From contig NC_033633.1 of NCBI RefSeq assembly GCF_001540865.1, positions 3,766,703-3,830,702 of the forward strand: a stretch of DNA of 64,000 bases, written 5' to 3'. Of the stretch, positions 21,838 through 32,385 are shown in pieces. The position numbers were made by a program, and so were the translations under genes. The stretch comes from Ananas comosus (lineage: Eukaryota > Streptophyta > Magnoliopsida > Poales > Bromeliaceae). How positions within the stretch are numbered: position 1 is the stretch's first letter; each line of letters opens with the position of its first letter. The notes beneath the pieces are model-generated. The model saw only the letters and a list, made by a program, of their open reading frames with translations, did not search any database and was not told the DNA's origin.

Positions 21838-22604
21838 CCTACGAGCGCTCGAGTGTAGGCCCAGTATGGGTGGGGCCCACTTGGGACGGGGAGTGTTTTT
21901 TTTTCTTCTTTTTCTCTCTTCAATTTTTTCTCTCTTCATATATATGGAAGAAGATTTATAATTTTTTTTAGTCCAATCTTATTTTTTGTTTGTTATTATA
22001 AAAATTTAAAATATATAAATAATTTTAAATAGTTTATACTATTTGTATTAAATATAAATTTTAATTTTATAATATTGAGGATTTAGATATAGATTGTATA
22101 TTAAAAAATAAGAGAAAGATTAATGGAGTTTAAGTTAATTTTATATTTTATAAAATTTAGTTGCGAAAATCGCATGACATATACAAACTAAATTTGTAGA
22201 GCTAAGCATTACATTTAGTAATAGACAGGACTATATAGTAATTAATATAAGTCACAGTGGGGTGATATCTTTTGCGCAACGATTATCGAGCAATTATGGA
22301 GAAATAGACAGGACTATATAGTAATTAATATTTATTTTCATGAAAGAACATTTGTCTTCCCAACTCGTCTTGAATAACAATGTAATATTTTATGACTTGT
22401 CATTTATATACTAAATAATATCTCTCGTTACTGTTGATCTTTGTTGGGTTTTTTTTAATCATGTTGTGTTTTCTTCTTGTTTGTTGTCTCTTTTTGTAAA
22501 AATAAGTATCATATTGATCTTCATAATTGATTGTTTAATCTATTTTAGTTCATGATTGATGTATTGTTGTAAATACATGTTCTATTATTGTTGTTTTTAA
22601 AATA
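21838..22604. other. AT-rich sequence, nothing recognised
   Basis: No coding frame, terminal repeat or known element can be supported. The first 60 bases after the gap are GC-rich (GTGGGGCCCACTTGGGACGG) and unlike the rest. Confidence 0.5.
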
Positions 22605-22938
22605 ACAAATGATGTCGTTGGTTCAACAGTGTAGAAAACTTCACTACATAAATGTTTAATAGAAAATTCTACTTAACATCAAGAGTAAAACAATACTTTC
22701 GATTTGAAATTTGAATCTTTTATTACTATTTTTTATGAGATTTTTATTTTCAGCTGTTCATTTTGAAGCTACTCGTTTACTAAGCAAACGAAATTAAAAA
22801 ATATAAAATTTGGATTCTAAATAGTTCTAATAGTATATATCATACCTAACAAAGCCGATTGTTTAATAGAATGTTTTATCATAAAAAATAATTTACAAGC
22901 ACGGAGGTCTTCGTGCTTTTGAAAGTGTAGGAGTCTAA
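22605..22938. mobile_element. Right part of a fold-back MITE
   Basis: The text ends AGCACGGAGGTCTTCGTGCTT ... GTGTAGGAGTCTAAC, like the right end of the 18747-19290 type. The left third is missing or too diverged. The next element starts at 22940. Confidence 0.6.
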
Positions 22939-23353
22939 CTGTTACGCCCCGAGACCCGTCTATTTGGTCAGATTCGGGCCCGCAAATAGACCGCCGAACA
23001 GACAGAGTTTCCCATGTACGTCCTAGGCGTCGCAATCAATACTATTCGCGAGGTTCCAATAAGGAACAGTATTCAAGCAAGGATTGCATAAGGAAGTACC
23101 AAAAACAAAAATGCAGCTATGTTATTACAAGCATTCGTCCCAGGTTTTACATATTTCATTTTCTTTTTCTTCTAAATATAATCAAGATTATTACAATATT
23201 ATTTTTCTTCTTTTCTACACTCCAAGCTAGGCTGACTCGGGGTATCGCTATCTCTGGTCTCAGTGGTAGGGCGCTATCTACGGAGCTACGCCCTTTTCTC
23301 GCGCCGCCGCGTCACTCGCGTGTGAACCTGTAATCCCCAAAACAACGTGGGGT

Positions 23354-23376
23354 GAGAAATATTGTCCATAGTTTCC
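23354..23376 (-). promoter_or_regulatory. Conserved LTR hairpin, decayed (copy 4)
   Basis: GAGAAATATTGTCCATAGTTTCC is a mutated form of the hairpin at 31603-31621, the same position of the same LTR family. Confidence 0.4.
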
Positions 23377-23851
23377 AGTAGGTACGGCCACCCAAGGGAA
23401 GAGCTCGACCCACCAGGTCCGAAGGAGGCACTGCAATATGTTAGTCCAACAGATATCCAATAGATATATATGCAAGTATTACAATACATGTTATGCCTCA
23501 AGACATGCAATATGCAAATGTAAATCATGCAATCAACTAAGTAGGCTATCCATAAATCATGTCCATTTATATCTCTTGCCATTTTATATCATTGGTCATT
23601 TGCTCCGAAGGTTTCCTCTACCTTAGTCAAGCTAACCACCCGACTCGGCATCGAGTCAATCCTACTCGAAGTACCGCGCACTCTGCTGCATCCACAATCC
23701 AATCATTTACCTTGTTGTAACCCAATCATTCCGGCTTTACCCGAAGGTTAAGGCCTGACTCACAACCAAATTCCTACAATCGTGAGGACACGTCCGCTAC
23801 ACTCACCCGGGACCATCTGCGGGGCAACTACGTCTGCCCCTACCGTGAAGT

Positions 23852-23861
23852 ACTCCGGAGA
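23852..23861. promoter_or_regulatory. ACTCCGGAGA, palindrome variant
   Basis: One base short of ACTCCGGAGT; same LTR position as 26966 and 32125. Confidence 0.35.
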
Positions 23862-24360
23862 CCATTGCTTCGGTGGAGCGACCACCGCCAAGCGAAACAG
23901 ACGTATGTGAGCATGATCCAATCCTCCATGCCGAGGATACCTTACTAACTTGTCACGCCCCGGGACCGGCAGAGGCCCTCCCGGTAGCGCGCTCAGACCC
24001 ACCATATGTCTACACATATAAGGCGTTTACAACAACAGCGGAAATAAAGCAAGAGATGATCTACAACTAGAGATATCAGAGCAAGTACACAACTATAATT
24101 TATGATAAGAGTAGATGGAACAACTAAGCAATAAAGAGGAAACATAAAGTTATACAATAACCATCTCAAAAGTACACAAAATGGGTGGTCTCTATAACAC
24201 TGGTACAGCTCTCAACCTCTCCAAAAAGAAACAAAGAGAGGTAGACCACCTATCAAAGCGTTCTCGAAAGTAAGCTAGCTCGAGGCGACACCCTTTCTGC
24301 GGTCCCTAGCCTCTCCCGGCGTGGAAGGCTCTGAAATAAAACATAAAACCGAGGGCGTGA

Positions 24361-24380
24361 GAACTATAATTTATAGTTCC
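24361..24380 (-). promoter_or_regulatory. Conserved LTR hairpin (copy 5), near-perfect palindrome
   Basis: GAACTATAATTTATAGTTCC is followed on the plus strand by CAGTGGGCA, that is, on the minus strand the box TGCCCACTGGG precedes the stem. TTTCAGAGCCTTCC follows about 20 bases later. Confidence 0.6.
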
Positions 24381-24950
24381 CAGTGGGCAATTGCTGACCT
24401 CAGCTTAATGCACCACTAGGCCCCAAAAGAAAAGGATAAGTACGATAAGCCACGATAATAGTAAAAAGATTGCATTTATGAAAGCATAATTAAAATGTTA
24501 AGTTACTATGTCGCAAATAACCATGATGTCAATATATTGTACATCTACGTTATTAAGAAGAAGTATGTCCAAGTATGACTAATACGTCCCAACATAACGA
24601 GCAAGTACGTATCATGATCTACTATATCAATATATGATGAATATGCTCTATCATAACAACCAAGTATACTAAGATGCAACAGGCAATTTATTAAGTATAC
24701 AACATGTCTCAACACTATGCTATAAGCATGTCAAAGTAATCCAACTACTAATCCTATCTAGTAGTGATTGTTATCTCCCGATTAAATGTCATCGTTTCCA
24801 ACATGTTCTAGGACCTACATAGTGTAGTCTAGCTTGTGCCACCTAAGTGTCGGTGGTAGCTCCAGCATTCCCACTCTAAGAATGAGTCTATCCCTCCCGA
24901 CCCCGTAGGTTTCTCGATACCGCACGAGCGAATATAAGTCGTGTAGGCCA

Positions 24951-24960
24951 ACTCCGGAGT
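24951..24960. promoter_or_regulatory. ACTCCGGAGT palindrome
   Basis: A perfect copy in the family 2 solo LTR, matching ACTCCAGAGT at 1623-1632 in the related LTR. Confidence 0.45.
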
Positions 24961-26277
24961 GCCGGCTTGTAGGGAGCGACCCTCACAAGCATGTGCGAAT
25001 GAGCACAAATAGCAAACAAGCATAATCATCGTCTCAAGTACCCAATCATAATGTCTCTAACATGGTAATAGTCACTAGCATCTCAATGATCTAGCTCTAG
25101 GTCACAATATGAAGTTTCAATATTTACTAAGTTTAGTGCCCCTTTATGACACTTAGACATTTCGATGTACAAGCATGTTCCAATTCTCTCCATGGCCCTA
25201 TCCACAAGGTTCACACATAACCCGAGCTCAATACCGCTTTATGATATTAGCTCACAATTTCACATGTCAATCTAGTCCAATGCCCCTTTATGGCATTATA
25301 ATAATTCCATGTCCAACTAGGGTTTAAGTCCAATGGCACTTTACATAGATCAATTCTACTATATAAACAGGAACCCAAGTCTACCATAAGAATGCTAATG
25401 CACACATAAGCCTCATATGCAAGTTCCCTACCTTATAGAGGTCCAAAAATACAATGTATGTAACATAGGTATTTTAAGCATTCTAAAATTCATAATAAAT
25501 ACATTTATCATGAAAATGTATGAATTTCTACTTTACGAAGTATAAAACATCGGATATGAGAATTTCTCATATGCTAGGCTAGGTTAAACCCACTGAACCG
25601 TCACGGAACCCTTCGTTTTGCCGAACGGAGTTGTCCACAAGTCTCTAAATACCCTAAAAGTAAGGAGCGAAGAGATAAACAAACGTTACGAACAACTCTA
25701 GGCTCAAACATTAACCTACCAAGCAAAAGGGCCAAAATCTCACCTATAGAGAAAAATCTCTTCCCAAGCTTCAAAAGAAAGCTAGAACCCTTCCAATGTA
25801 ATCTAGAGGAAGGTTCTAATCTAAGAGATTGAGCTCCAAAAGCCCTAAATCAAAAAGCCCCAAAATCAACCCTAAAATCCAAATCTAGGGTTTCATCTCC
25901 CAAAATCTACCAAAAATAGGTCTAGAGGGGAGAAATAAGCAACTAACCTCAAGAGGAAATCTAAACCAAGCTCAAAATGCTTAAAGGTTGAAGATTAATC
26001 CACCACAAGGCTCCAAGTCTAAGCTCCAAGTCTCCAAAAGTGAGAAATAGGAAAGAGGAAGATGCTCCAAAGCTCCCTCAAGCTTGCTCTCCAACTTCAC
26101 CTTCTTCTTCTCCTCCTTCTTCTCTCTCTAACATAGGTGTGGGGAGGGTTGAGAGAAGAGAAATGAGGAAGGGAGAGGGTGGAATGGCTATTAAGGCCAT
26201 CTAAAGTAACAAAATCCAAAGAGGCCTCTCAAATTCCCAATATTGCATCAGCCCGGACTGGGCAGATTTCGGACTGA

Positions 26278-26500
26278 GGGACCGGTCTCCCCGATATGGG
26301 ACCGGTCTCTCGGCCTGCCCCCAAAAATCCAACGTTCGGGAACCGGTCTCTCCCCGCATGGGACCGGTCTCTCAAACCCCTCACGCAAAACACGCGTTCG
26401 GGAACCGGTCTCTCCCAGCTAGGGACCGGTTGCCTCATGTCCTGCCGCAGCACTGTTCTGAGGGGACCGGTCTCTCCTAACAGGGACTGGTCCCCGAGAG
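26278..26500. promoter_or_regulatory. Array of GGGACCGGTCTCTC repeats in U3
   Basis: At least eight copies of (G/A)ACCGGTCTCTC or close variants, arranged in pairs and partly separated by GTTCGGGA, fill about 220 bp. The core ACCGGT is the centre of the GTACCGGTAC array in the unrelated LTR family at 8645 and 12355. The position in the U3 half suggests enhancer repeats. Confidence 0.6.
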
Positions 26501-26649
26501 TAAAAAACTCTCAGGACTCGTCCAAAATTTCGATTTTCGAATTTCTTAGGTCGAAAAATATTCTACGACCCTCCACTAAGTGTGGAAAAGCTCAAAACAC
26601 ATTCAATCACTCGAACCTCGCAATTGGCACAGGTCAATCCGATGTTACT

Positions 26650-27064
26650 TTTTATCTCGCTATCCATAGATCATGTCCATTTATATCTCTTGCCATTTTA
26701 TATCATTGGTCATTTGCTCCGAAGGTTTCCTCTACCTTAGTCAAGCTAACCACCCGACTCGGCCTCGAGTCAATCCTACGCGGAGTACCGCGCACTCTGC
26801 TGCATCCACAATCCAATCATTTACCTTGTTGTAACCCAATCATTCCGACTTTACCCGAAGGTTAAGGCCTGAGTCACAACCAAATTCCTACAATCGTGAG
26901 GACACGTCCGCTACACTCACCCGGGACAATCTGCGGGGCAACTACGTCTGCCCCTACCGTGAAGTACTCCGGAGACCATTGCTTGGGTGGAGTGACCACC
27001 ACCAAGCGAAACAGACGTATGTGAGCATGATCCAATCCTCTAAGCCGAGGATACCCTACTAACT
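26650..27064 (-). repeat. Duplicate of 23550-23945 (family 1 LTR segment)
   Basis: From CTATCCATAGATCATGTCC to GGATACCCTACTAACT the text repeats 23550-23945 with few changes, including the palindrome variant at 26966. It lies just beyond the solo LTR. Confidence 0.8.
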
Positions 27065-27206
27065 AGTGATAATCAAGTCAAGATAAACACTCGAGAGATG
27101 GTAGGGAGTATTCTAGAGAGAGAAAGGGAGGGTTTCTCTCGCCCTCTTCTTGTACGTGTGTGTGTTGTGTTCGGCTGGGGAGGAAGAAGGAAAGGGGAAG
27201 AAGCCC

Positions 27207-27217
27207 TTTTTTATAAG
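27207..27217 (-). promoter_or_regulatory. TATA box of family 1 LTR
   Basis: CTTATAAAAAA on the minus strand, at the same site as 33403-33413 in the intact LTR. Confidence 0.5.
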
Positions 27218-27408
27218 TCAACACCCCTCAACATTAACAAAATTTTCAGTTTAGCAGTTCAGAATCTGATATTTCTCGCCGGAGCCTTTCTCAATGTCCG
27301 TTTCAGCTCAACTTTGATAGTCAGGCTCGGTTTAACTTAACAAGAAGAACGAAATCTTAACTTCTCAGTTTCGAACCATTTTTTGTCACCGAAAACTCTA
27401 CCGACTAA

Positions 27409-27553
27409 AATCTCTAGCAGATAGCAGTCGGATTTTATTTTTCACTTTCCTGGTATCGGAATGACATGAAATTTTAAATCTCGCCTCATAACAATAATTC
27501 CGACATATTCTTCAATTTTTATAATTTTCTCCGACTGCTATCTGCTAGAGATT
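27409..27553. repeat. Centre of a large LTR palindrome
   Basis: The 23 bases at 27409-27431 are the exact complement of 27531-27553, with a loop of 99 bases. Outside this the arms continue as diverged inverted copies of the family 1 LTR, left to 22940 and right to 30800. Confidence 0.8.
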
Positions 27554-27728
27554 ACAGTTCAGTAGAACTTTCAGTGACCAAATATGGTCCAAACTGAAAA
27601 GTTAAGATATATTCCGTTTATTTAGCAAAAATCGAGCCTGACTGTCAAATTTGAGCGAAAACGGACATTCAGAAGGGCAGACGAAAAGTATCTGTACTTG
27701 AGCTGCTAAATTACTGAAGTGAATAGTG

Positions 27729-27736
27729 TATAAAAG
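27729..27736 (+). promoter_or_regulatory. TATA box of family 1 LTR
   Basis: TATAAAAG followed by a G run, at the site matching 33403-33413 in the other orientation. Confidence 0.6.
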
Positions 27737-29149
27737 GGGGGTTTTTCCCCTTTTCTTCTTCTTCCCAGCCAGCAGACCACTACCCCCACCTCACACGCAC
27801 CATGGTGAGGGAAAGAGAAAGTCTGTCTGTCTCTCTCTAGATATCTCTCTTCTCTCTCTAGGTTTCTCTCCCAAAGTTGGAATTTTGGAGGAGATGATGT
27901 TGGAGATAAAGTTGGAGCTCTCCAATGGTGAAGCAAGCTTTCCAATGGTGGATTTAGCTTAATGAGCATGGTGGCCTAAGGTGACATCTCATGATTTAAG
28001 CTAGGATTTCAATTAAATCCTTTATGTATGAGGTTTTAATGATCTCTAATGTGATGTTAGCATGTTAAATCCTTTATATTTGAGTTAATTGGAGCATGTG
28101 TAGAGGCTAGGTTTAAAATGGTGGATTTCTAGGGTTTGAATTATATGCTCTAGAATTGGATTTAGAGGAACCCTTAGTTGCTAAATAGATGACTATTGCA
28201 TGAATTAAGAGGATATATGATGATTTCTTACAATAGTGCATCTTAGGGCTCAAAAAATGGAGTTTTGCTTTGTGTTAGGGTTTGATCTAAATTAAAATTT
28301 AATTGCTAGGTATACGAATGCGTTGGCGAAGTCGGTTCGGCGATTCGTCGAGCCTATATGAAGATATTAAAGAAACGAATGTTTCGGCTTTTTTTCCGCC
28401 TGGAGGGCCGAGGCGATGTCCAAAAATCACGAGAACGGATCCGGAGCATCGTGGCGTCAAGTTATAGACCTTAAATTTTCGGATTATGGATTGGTGGCCG
28501 TTTGGTGGTCGAGTGCGAGTTTGAGCCGAACCGGACAGCGGGTGCCCCGGGAGCCCGATTACAAGTGACTACAAGCAATCGGAGAGCGATATTAAGTGGG
28601 TTGTGCTCTACCGAAGCGATTAGGTCGCTTCCATGTCAAAGTGGAGTATAGTTTCCTAATTGATGCATATATACATAAAGGTAGTTAATTACAATGGTAG
28701 TTGATTGTAAAGTAAATAATGGCATGAGCTAAATGCTAAATGAATGTATAAAGTATATGCTAATAATGAATGCATGTGATAGATGCTAATGAATGCATGA
28801 GATTTATGTTAATTAAGAATGCATGGGGCAGAGGTTAAAGAATGCATAAGATACTAAGTATTGACTATCTTGGATGACAAATATATGTATATTGACATAT
28901 TATGGAATATGTTCGGTGAAAGTATATGCATGTTAGCATTGGGAGAAATATGCTAGTTGGTATATGCAAATGGAATATGCATGTTGACACATTAAAGAAT
29001 ATGCTAGAAAGTATATGCATGTTAGCATTATGAGAAATATACTAGTTGGTATATGAAGATGAAATTATACATATTGGCAAGTTGTAAACTGTGCTAAAAG
29101 GTATATGCATGTGTAATAGAGACATTGTGGCATTTGACATAACAATAAG

Positions 29150-29440
29150 AACTTAGAGACATTGTGGCATTGAAACCTAGTGTAAATGAACATAGGTGAA
29201 TCACGAGTGGCAATGAACCTAGAGTTAAATAAACCTAGGTGAGTAGCATGAAACCTAGTGTCATTGAACATAGATTAAGAATCAAACCTAGAGTCAAGTA
29301 AACCTAGGTTATAAATATAGTGACATTGAACCTAGAGTCGAATGAACCTAGTAATGAACCTAGGCTATGAACATAGTCGCATTGAACCTAATGTATTAAA
29401 CTTAGGTTGGGTAATGGCTTGGACCTAGATATGTCGATAC
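29150..29440 (+). repeat. Degenerate short tandem repeat (GAACCTAGxx type)
   Basis: About twelve imperfect units of GAACCTAG or AACCTAGGT spaced by 10-20 bases, for example at 29215-29240 and 29285-29330. They lie in the LTR in the place of the ATGTCACAATG repeats of the copy at 32287. Confidence 0.6.
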
Positions 29441-29534
29441 TATAGGGTGAGACCAACCCTAGAGTTATGAAAATAAATTACGGAATCTCGGCTGCGAGTG
29501 CAGCGGCTGCGAGTGCAGCATATGAGCTCGATAG

Positions 29535-29765
29535 TTCTTGGCCGCGGGTGCGTGTGGCATATTCCTCTCCCACCAGAAGAACTTCGAGGATTGTGATTGA
29601 GCAAGATTCTTGGCCGCGGGTGCGTGTGGCATATTCCCCTCGCACCAAAAGAATCTTGGATTGCTAGGGTGCGTGTGGCATATTCTTCTCCCTATCGGGG
29701 GTCTTGGGCCGTGGGTGCGTGTGGCATATTCCTCTCCCACCGGGAAGATCCCTAACCACGGGTGT
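29535..29765 (+). repeat. Four GTGCGTGTGGCATATTC repeats
   Basis: Units start near 29548, 29620, 29670 and 29717, each GGGTGCGTGTGGCATATTC followed by CTCTCCCACC or a variant. The other LTR copies of this family do not show them in this form. Confidence 0.65.
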
Positions 29766-30304
29766 ACGCAGCTCTGGGCGACCCGTTGGGCGATGTGGTT
29801 TGTGGATTGAAGGCTGAGGTGCATGTGATAGTTCCTTCACTTCGAGCTGGACAGAGCGCGGATTATCCGCAGTTGATTGACTCAAGACCGAGTCGAGTGG
29901 CATAGTTTACTAAGTTAAAGTAAACTTAGGAAAGAATGGTAAATGTGTATAATATGGCTAAGGTGTGAGTACCCTTAGTAAATAATAAGGAATAGAGTAT
30001 GGTTAATGCTAAAGTATAGTAATAATAAAGAATGTCAAAGAATAAAGAGTTGCTAGTAGTAAAGAATGACAAGTGGTAAAGAATTGCTAACAACATAATG
30101 AATGGTAAATGATAGAGAGTAGAACCAATTAATCTACTTGCATGAGTTGCATGATTTGTATATTGTATATTGTGAGGCATGAACATGATAATTGTTAGTT
30201 GCATAAATTATATATCTGTGGATATTGGTTGGACTAACAGGTTTGCAGTGCCTCCTTCGGACCTGGTGGCTCGAGCTCTTCCCTTGGGTAGCCGTACCCA
30301 CTGG

Positions 30305-30323
30305 GAACTATGGACAATAGTTC
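30305..30323 (+). promoter_or_regulatory. Conserved LTR hairpin (copy 6)
   Basis: GAACTATGGACAATAGTTC follows CGTACCCACTGG and precedes GGGGGTACAGGTTC. Confidence 0.6.
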
Positions 30324-30800
30324 TCACCCCCGTATTATTTTTGGGGGTACAGGTTCACGCGCGAGCGGCGCGGTCGCGCGAAGAAAGGGCGTAGCTCCAT
30401 AGATAGCGCCCTACCACTGAGACCAGAGATTGCAGTACCCTAGGTCGGCTTAACTTAGGGCATTGATAGGAAAGAAACCAAGTCAGAACTAAGTTGTAAT
30501 AATCTTGTTAAATCTAGATTGTATTTGGAAGCTATAAAGAGAATTAAAGATGTAATATGTGATGTAAAATGTATGTGAGTTGAATGCTTATAATAACATA
30601 GTTGTATTTATGTTTTCGATATCTTCCTTATGCAATCTATGTTGTATGCTGTTCCTGGTTGGAACCTCGCGCATTGTTTGGATTGTGACGCCTTGGACGT
30701 ACAGGGGAGACTCTGTCTGCGGTATAGGTGAAACCCTGTCCATTCGGCGGTGTGTTGGCGTGCCCGAAAGCGACCAAATAGGCGGGCTCGGGGCGTGACA

Positions 30801-31167
30801 ATCTAGGTGAAGATCGCCTACGCGGTGCCATCGCGTTCTGAAACATGACACTTGATTAATCCTCGACTCTCTGGGTCGAACACGAGACAATTAATATCGA
30901 CTCAAATCGGACGAAAGTCACGCAAGAGCGTCTATTTTCATCACTTGGTTTCATGTTGTCGCGCGCCAACAAGAACACCCTCGGTTGAGAATACACCACA
31001 CCTTGAGTCTACCTCTAACATCCGTTTTAGAGGTTTACGACATAACCCAATCAATTATCCTTTCGCCACAAATCACAAGTCCTCGTCTCTCACGAGCCTT
31101 AACCTCTATGGTTTACTATCCTAGGGTCTCCTAGGTCCATCTAAATAATTTTCTATTATTCTCTTTA
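30801..31167 (-). other. Leader of the minus-strand family 1 element
   Basis: This 367-bp stretch lies between the primer site (31168-31180) and the plus-strand LTR end. It holds no gag and is the only internal sequence left of the element. Confidence 0.5.
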
Positions 31168-31180
31168 TGCTCTGATACCA
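31168..31180 (-). other. Primer-binding site, Met-tRNA type
   Basis: The minus strand reads TGGTATCAGAGCA, an exact match to the plant initiator Met-tRNA primer site, six bases from the LTR edge at 31187. Confidence 0.85.
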
Positions 31181-31602
31181 CTTATCTGTCATGCCCCGAG
31201 ACCCGTCTATTTGGTCGGATTCGGGCCCGCAAACAGACCGCCGAACGGACAGAGTTTTCCCTGTACGTCCTAGGCGTCGCAATCAATACTATTCGCGAGG
31301 TTCCAACCCGAAACAGTATTCAAGTAAGGATTGCATAAGGAAGTATCAAAAACATAAATGTAGCTATGCTATTACAAGCATTCGTCCCAGGTTTTACATA
31401 TTTCATTTTCTTTTTCTTCCAAATACAATCAAGATTATTACAATATTATTTTTCTTCTTTTCTACACCCCTAGTTAGGCTGACTCGGGGTACCGCTATCT
31501 CTGGTCTCAGTGGTAGGGCGCTATCTACGGAGCTATGCCTTTCCTCGCGCCGCTGCACTGCTCGCGTTTGAACCTGTAATCCCCAAAACAACGTGGGGGT
31601 AA

Positions 31603-31621
31603 GAACTATTGTTCATAGTTC
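31603..31621 (-). promoter_or_regulatory. Conserved LTR hairpin (copy 7)
   Basis: GAACTATTGTTCATAGTTC; on the minus strand it follows CGTACCCACTGG and precedes GGGGATTACAGGTTC. Confidence 0.6.
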
Positions 31622-32124
31622 CCAGTGGGTACGACCACCCAAGGGAACAGCTCGACCCACCAGATCCGAAGGAGGCACTGCAATATGTTAGTACAACATA
31701 TATCCAACAGATATATGCAAGTATTACAATACATGTTATGCCTCAAGACATACAATATGCAAATGTAAATCGTGCAATCAACTAAGTAGATCATCCGATG
31801 CTACATTTTATCTCGCTATCCATAGATCATATCCACCATTTATACCTCTTGCCATTTTATATCATTGGTCATTTTCTCCTAAGGTTTCCTCTACCTTAGT
31901 CAAGCTAACCATCCGACTCGGCCTCGAGTCAATCCTACGCGGAGTACCGCGCACTCTGCTGCATCCACAGCCCAATCATTTATCTTGTTGTAACCTAATC
32001 ATTCCGGCTTTACCCGAAGGTTAAGCCCCGACTCACAACCAAATTCCTACAATCGTGAGGAGACGTCCGCTACACTCACCCAGGACCATCTGCGGGACAA
32101 CTACGTCTGCCCTTACCGTGAAGT

Positions 32125-32134
32125 ACTCCGGAGA
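32125..32134. promoter_or_regulatory. ACTCCGGAGA, palindrome variant
   Basis: Same site as 23852 and 26966 in the other copies of this LTR. Confidence 0.35.
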
Positions 32135-32286
32135 CCATTGTTTGGGTGGAGCGACCACCGCCAAGCGAAACAGACGTATGTGAGCATGATCCAATCCTCC
32201 AAGCCGAGGATACCCTACCAACTAGTGGTAATCAAGCCGGGATAAACACCAATCTCAATCCTCATATATACTGAGTAATCACATTG

Positions 32287-32385
32287 TCCATAGCTAATGC
32301 CACAATGTCACAATGTCTTTAGCTAATGCCACAATGTCACAATATCTTTAACTAATGCCACAATGTCACAATGTCTCTATGTTCT
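32287..32385 (-). repeat. Tandem repeat, about 34-bp unit, three copies
   Basis: Units contain TAGCTAATGCCACAATGTCA and differ by a few bases. Confidence 0.75.

Larger units (their letters stand above)
23951..26631 (-). mobile_element. Solo LTR (family 2) inside the family 1 LTR
   Basis: On the minus strand it ends GGTCCCGGGGCGTGACA at 23951. It shares the order hairpin (24361-24380), TTTCAGAGCCTTCC and the palindrome block with the LTR at 1-2734, so it is called the same family. The TG start is placed near 26631 but is uncertain, and no matching 5-bp duplication is visible. Blocks at 25561-25680 (complement of GTGGACAACTCCGTTCGG) match 140-180 of the window. U3 carries the ACCGGTCTCTCC array. 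Confidence 0.65.
22940..27530 (-). repeat. Long LTR (family 1), minus strand, interrupted and 5'-truncated
   Basis: The 3' terminus on the minus strand is at 22940 (complement of TGTTACGCCCCGAGACC), and the sequence follows the intact copy 31187-33974 through 23945 and again from 26640 to 27530. It is split by the solo LTR at 23951-26631, and about 400 bp either side of that insertion are duplicated (23550-23945 and 26650-27064). The first 240 or so bases of the LTR are missing at the junction near 27530, where an inverted copy begins. TATA box at 27207-27217 (minus). Confidence 0.75.
27531..30800 (+). repeat. Long LTR (family 1), plus strand, 5'-truncated
   Basis: It begins inside U3 at the junction with the inverted copy and ends CTCGGGGCGTGACA at 30800. 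It carries a TATA box (27729), a tract with repeats of CCTAG (29150-29440), GTGCGTGTGGCATATTC repeats (29535-29765) and the hairpin at 30305-30323. It is more diverged than the other two copies and lacks about 350 bp of U3. No Met primer site follows its end. Confidence 0.75.

Noticed and set aside
29465..29903. Repeat-rich frame with MPHAP units, like a repeat protein
   Set aside because: The repeat is the GTGCGTGTGGCATATTC array of an LTR, open in several frames at once.
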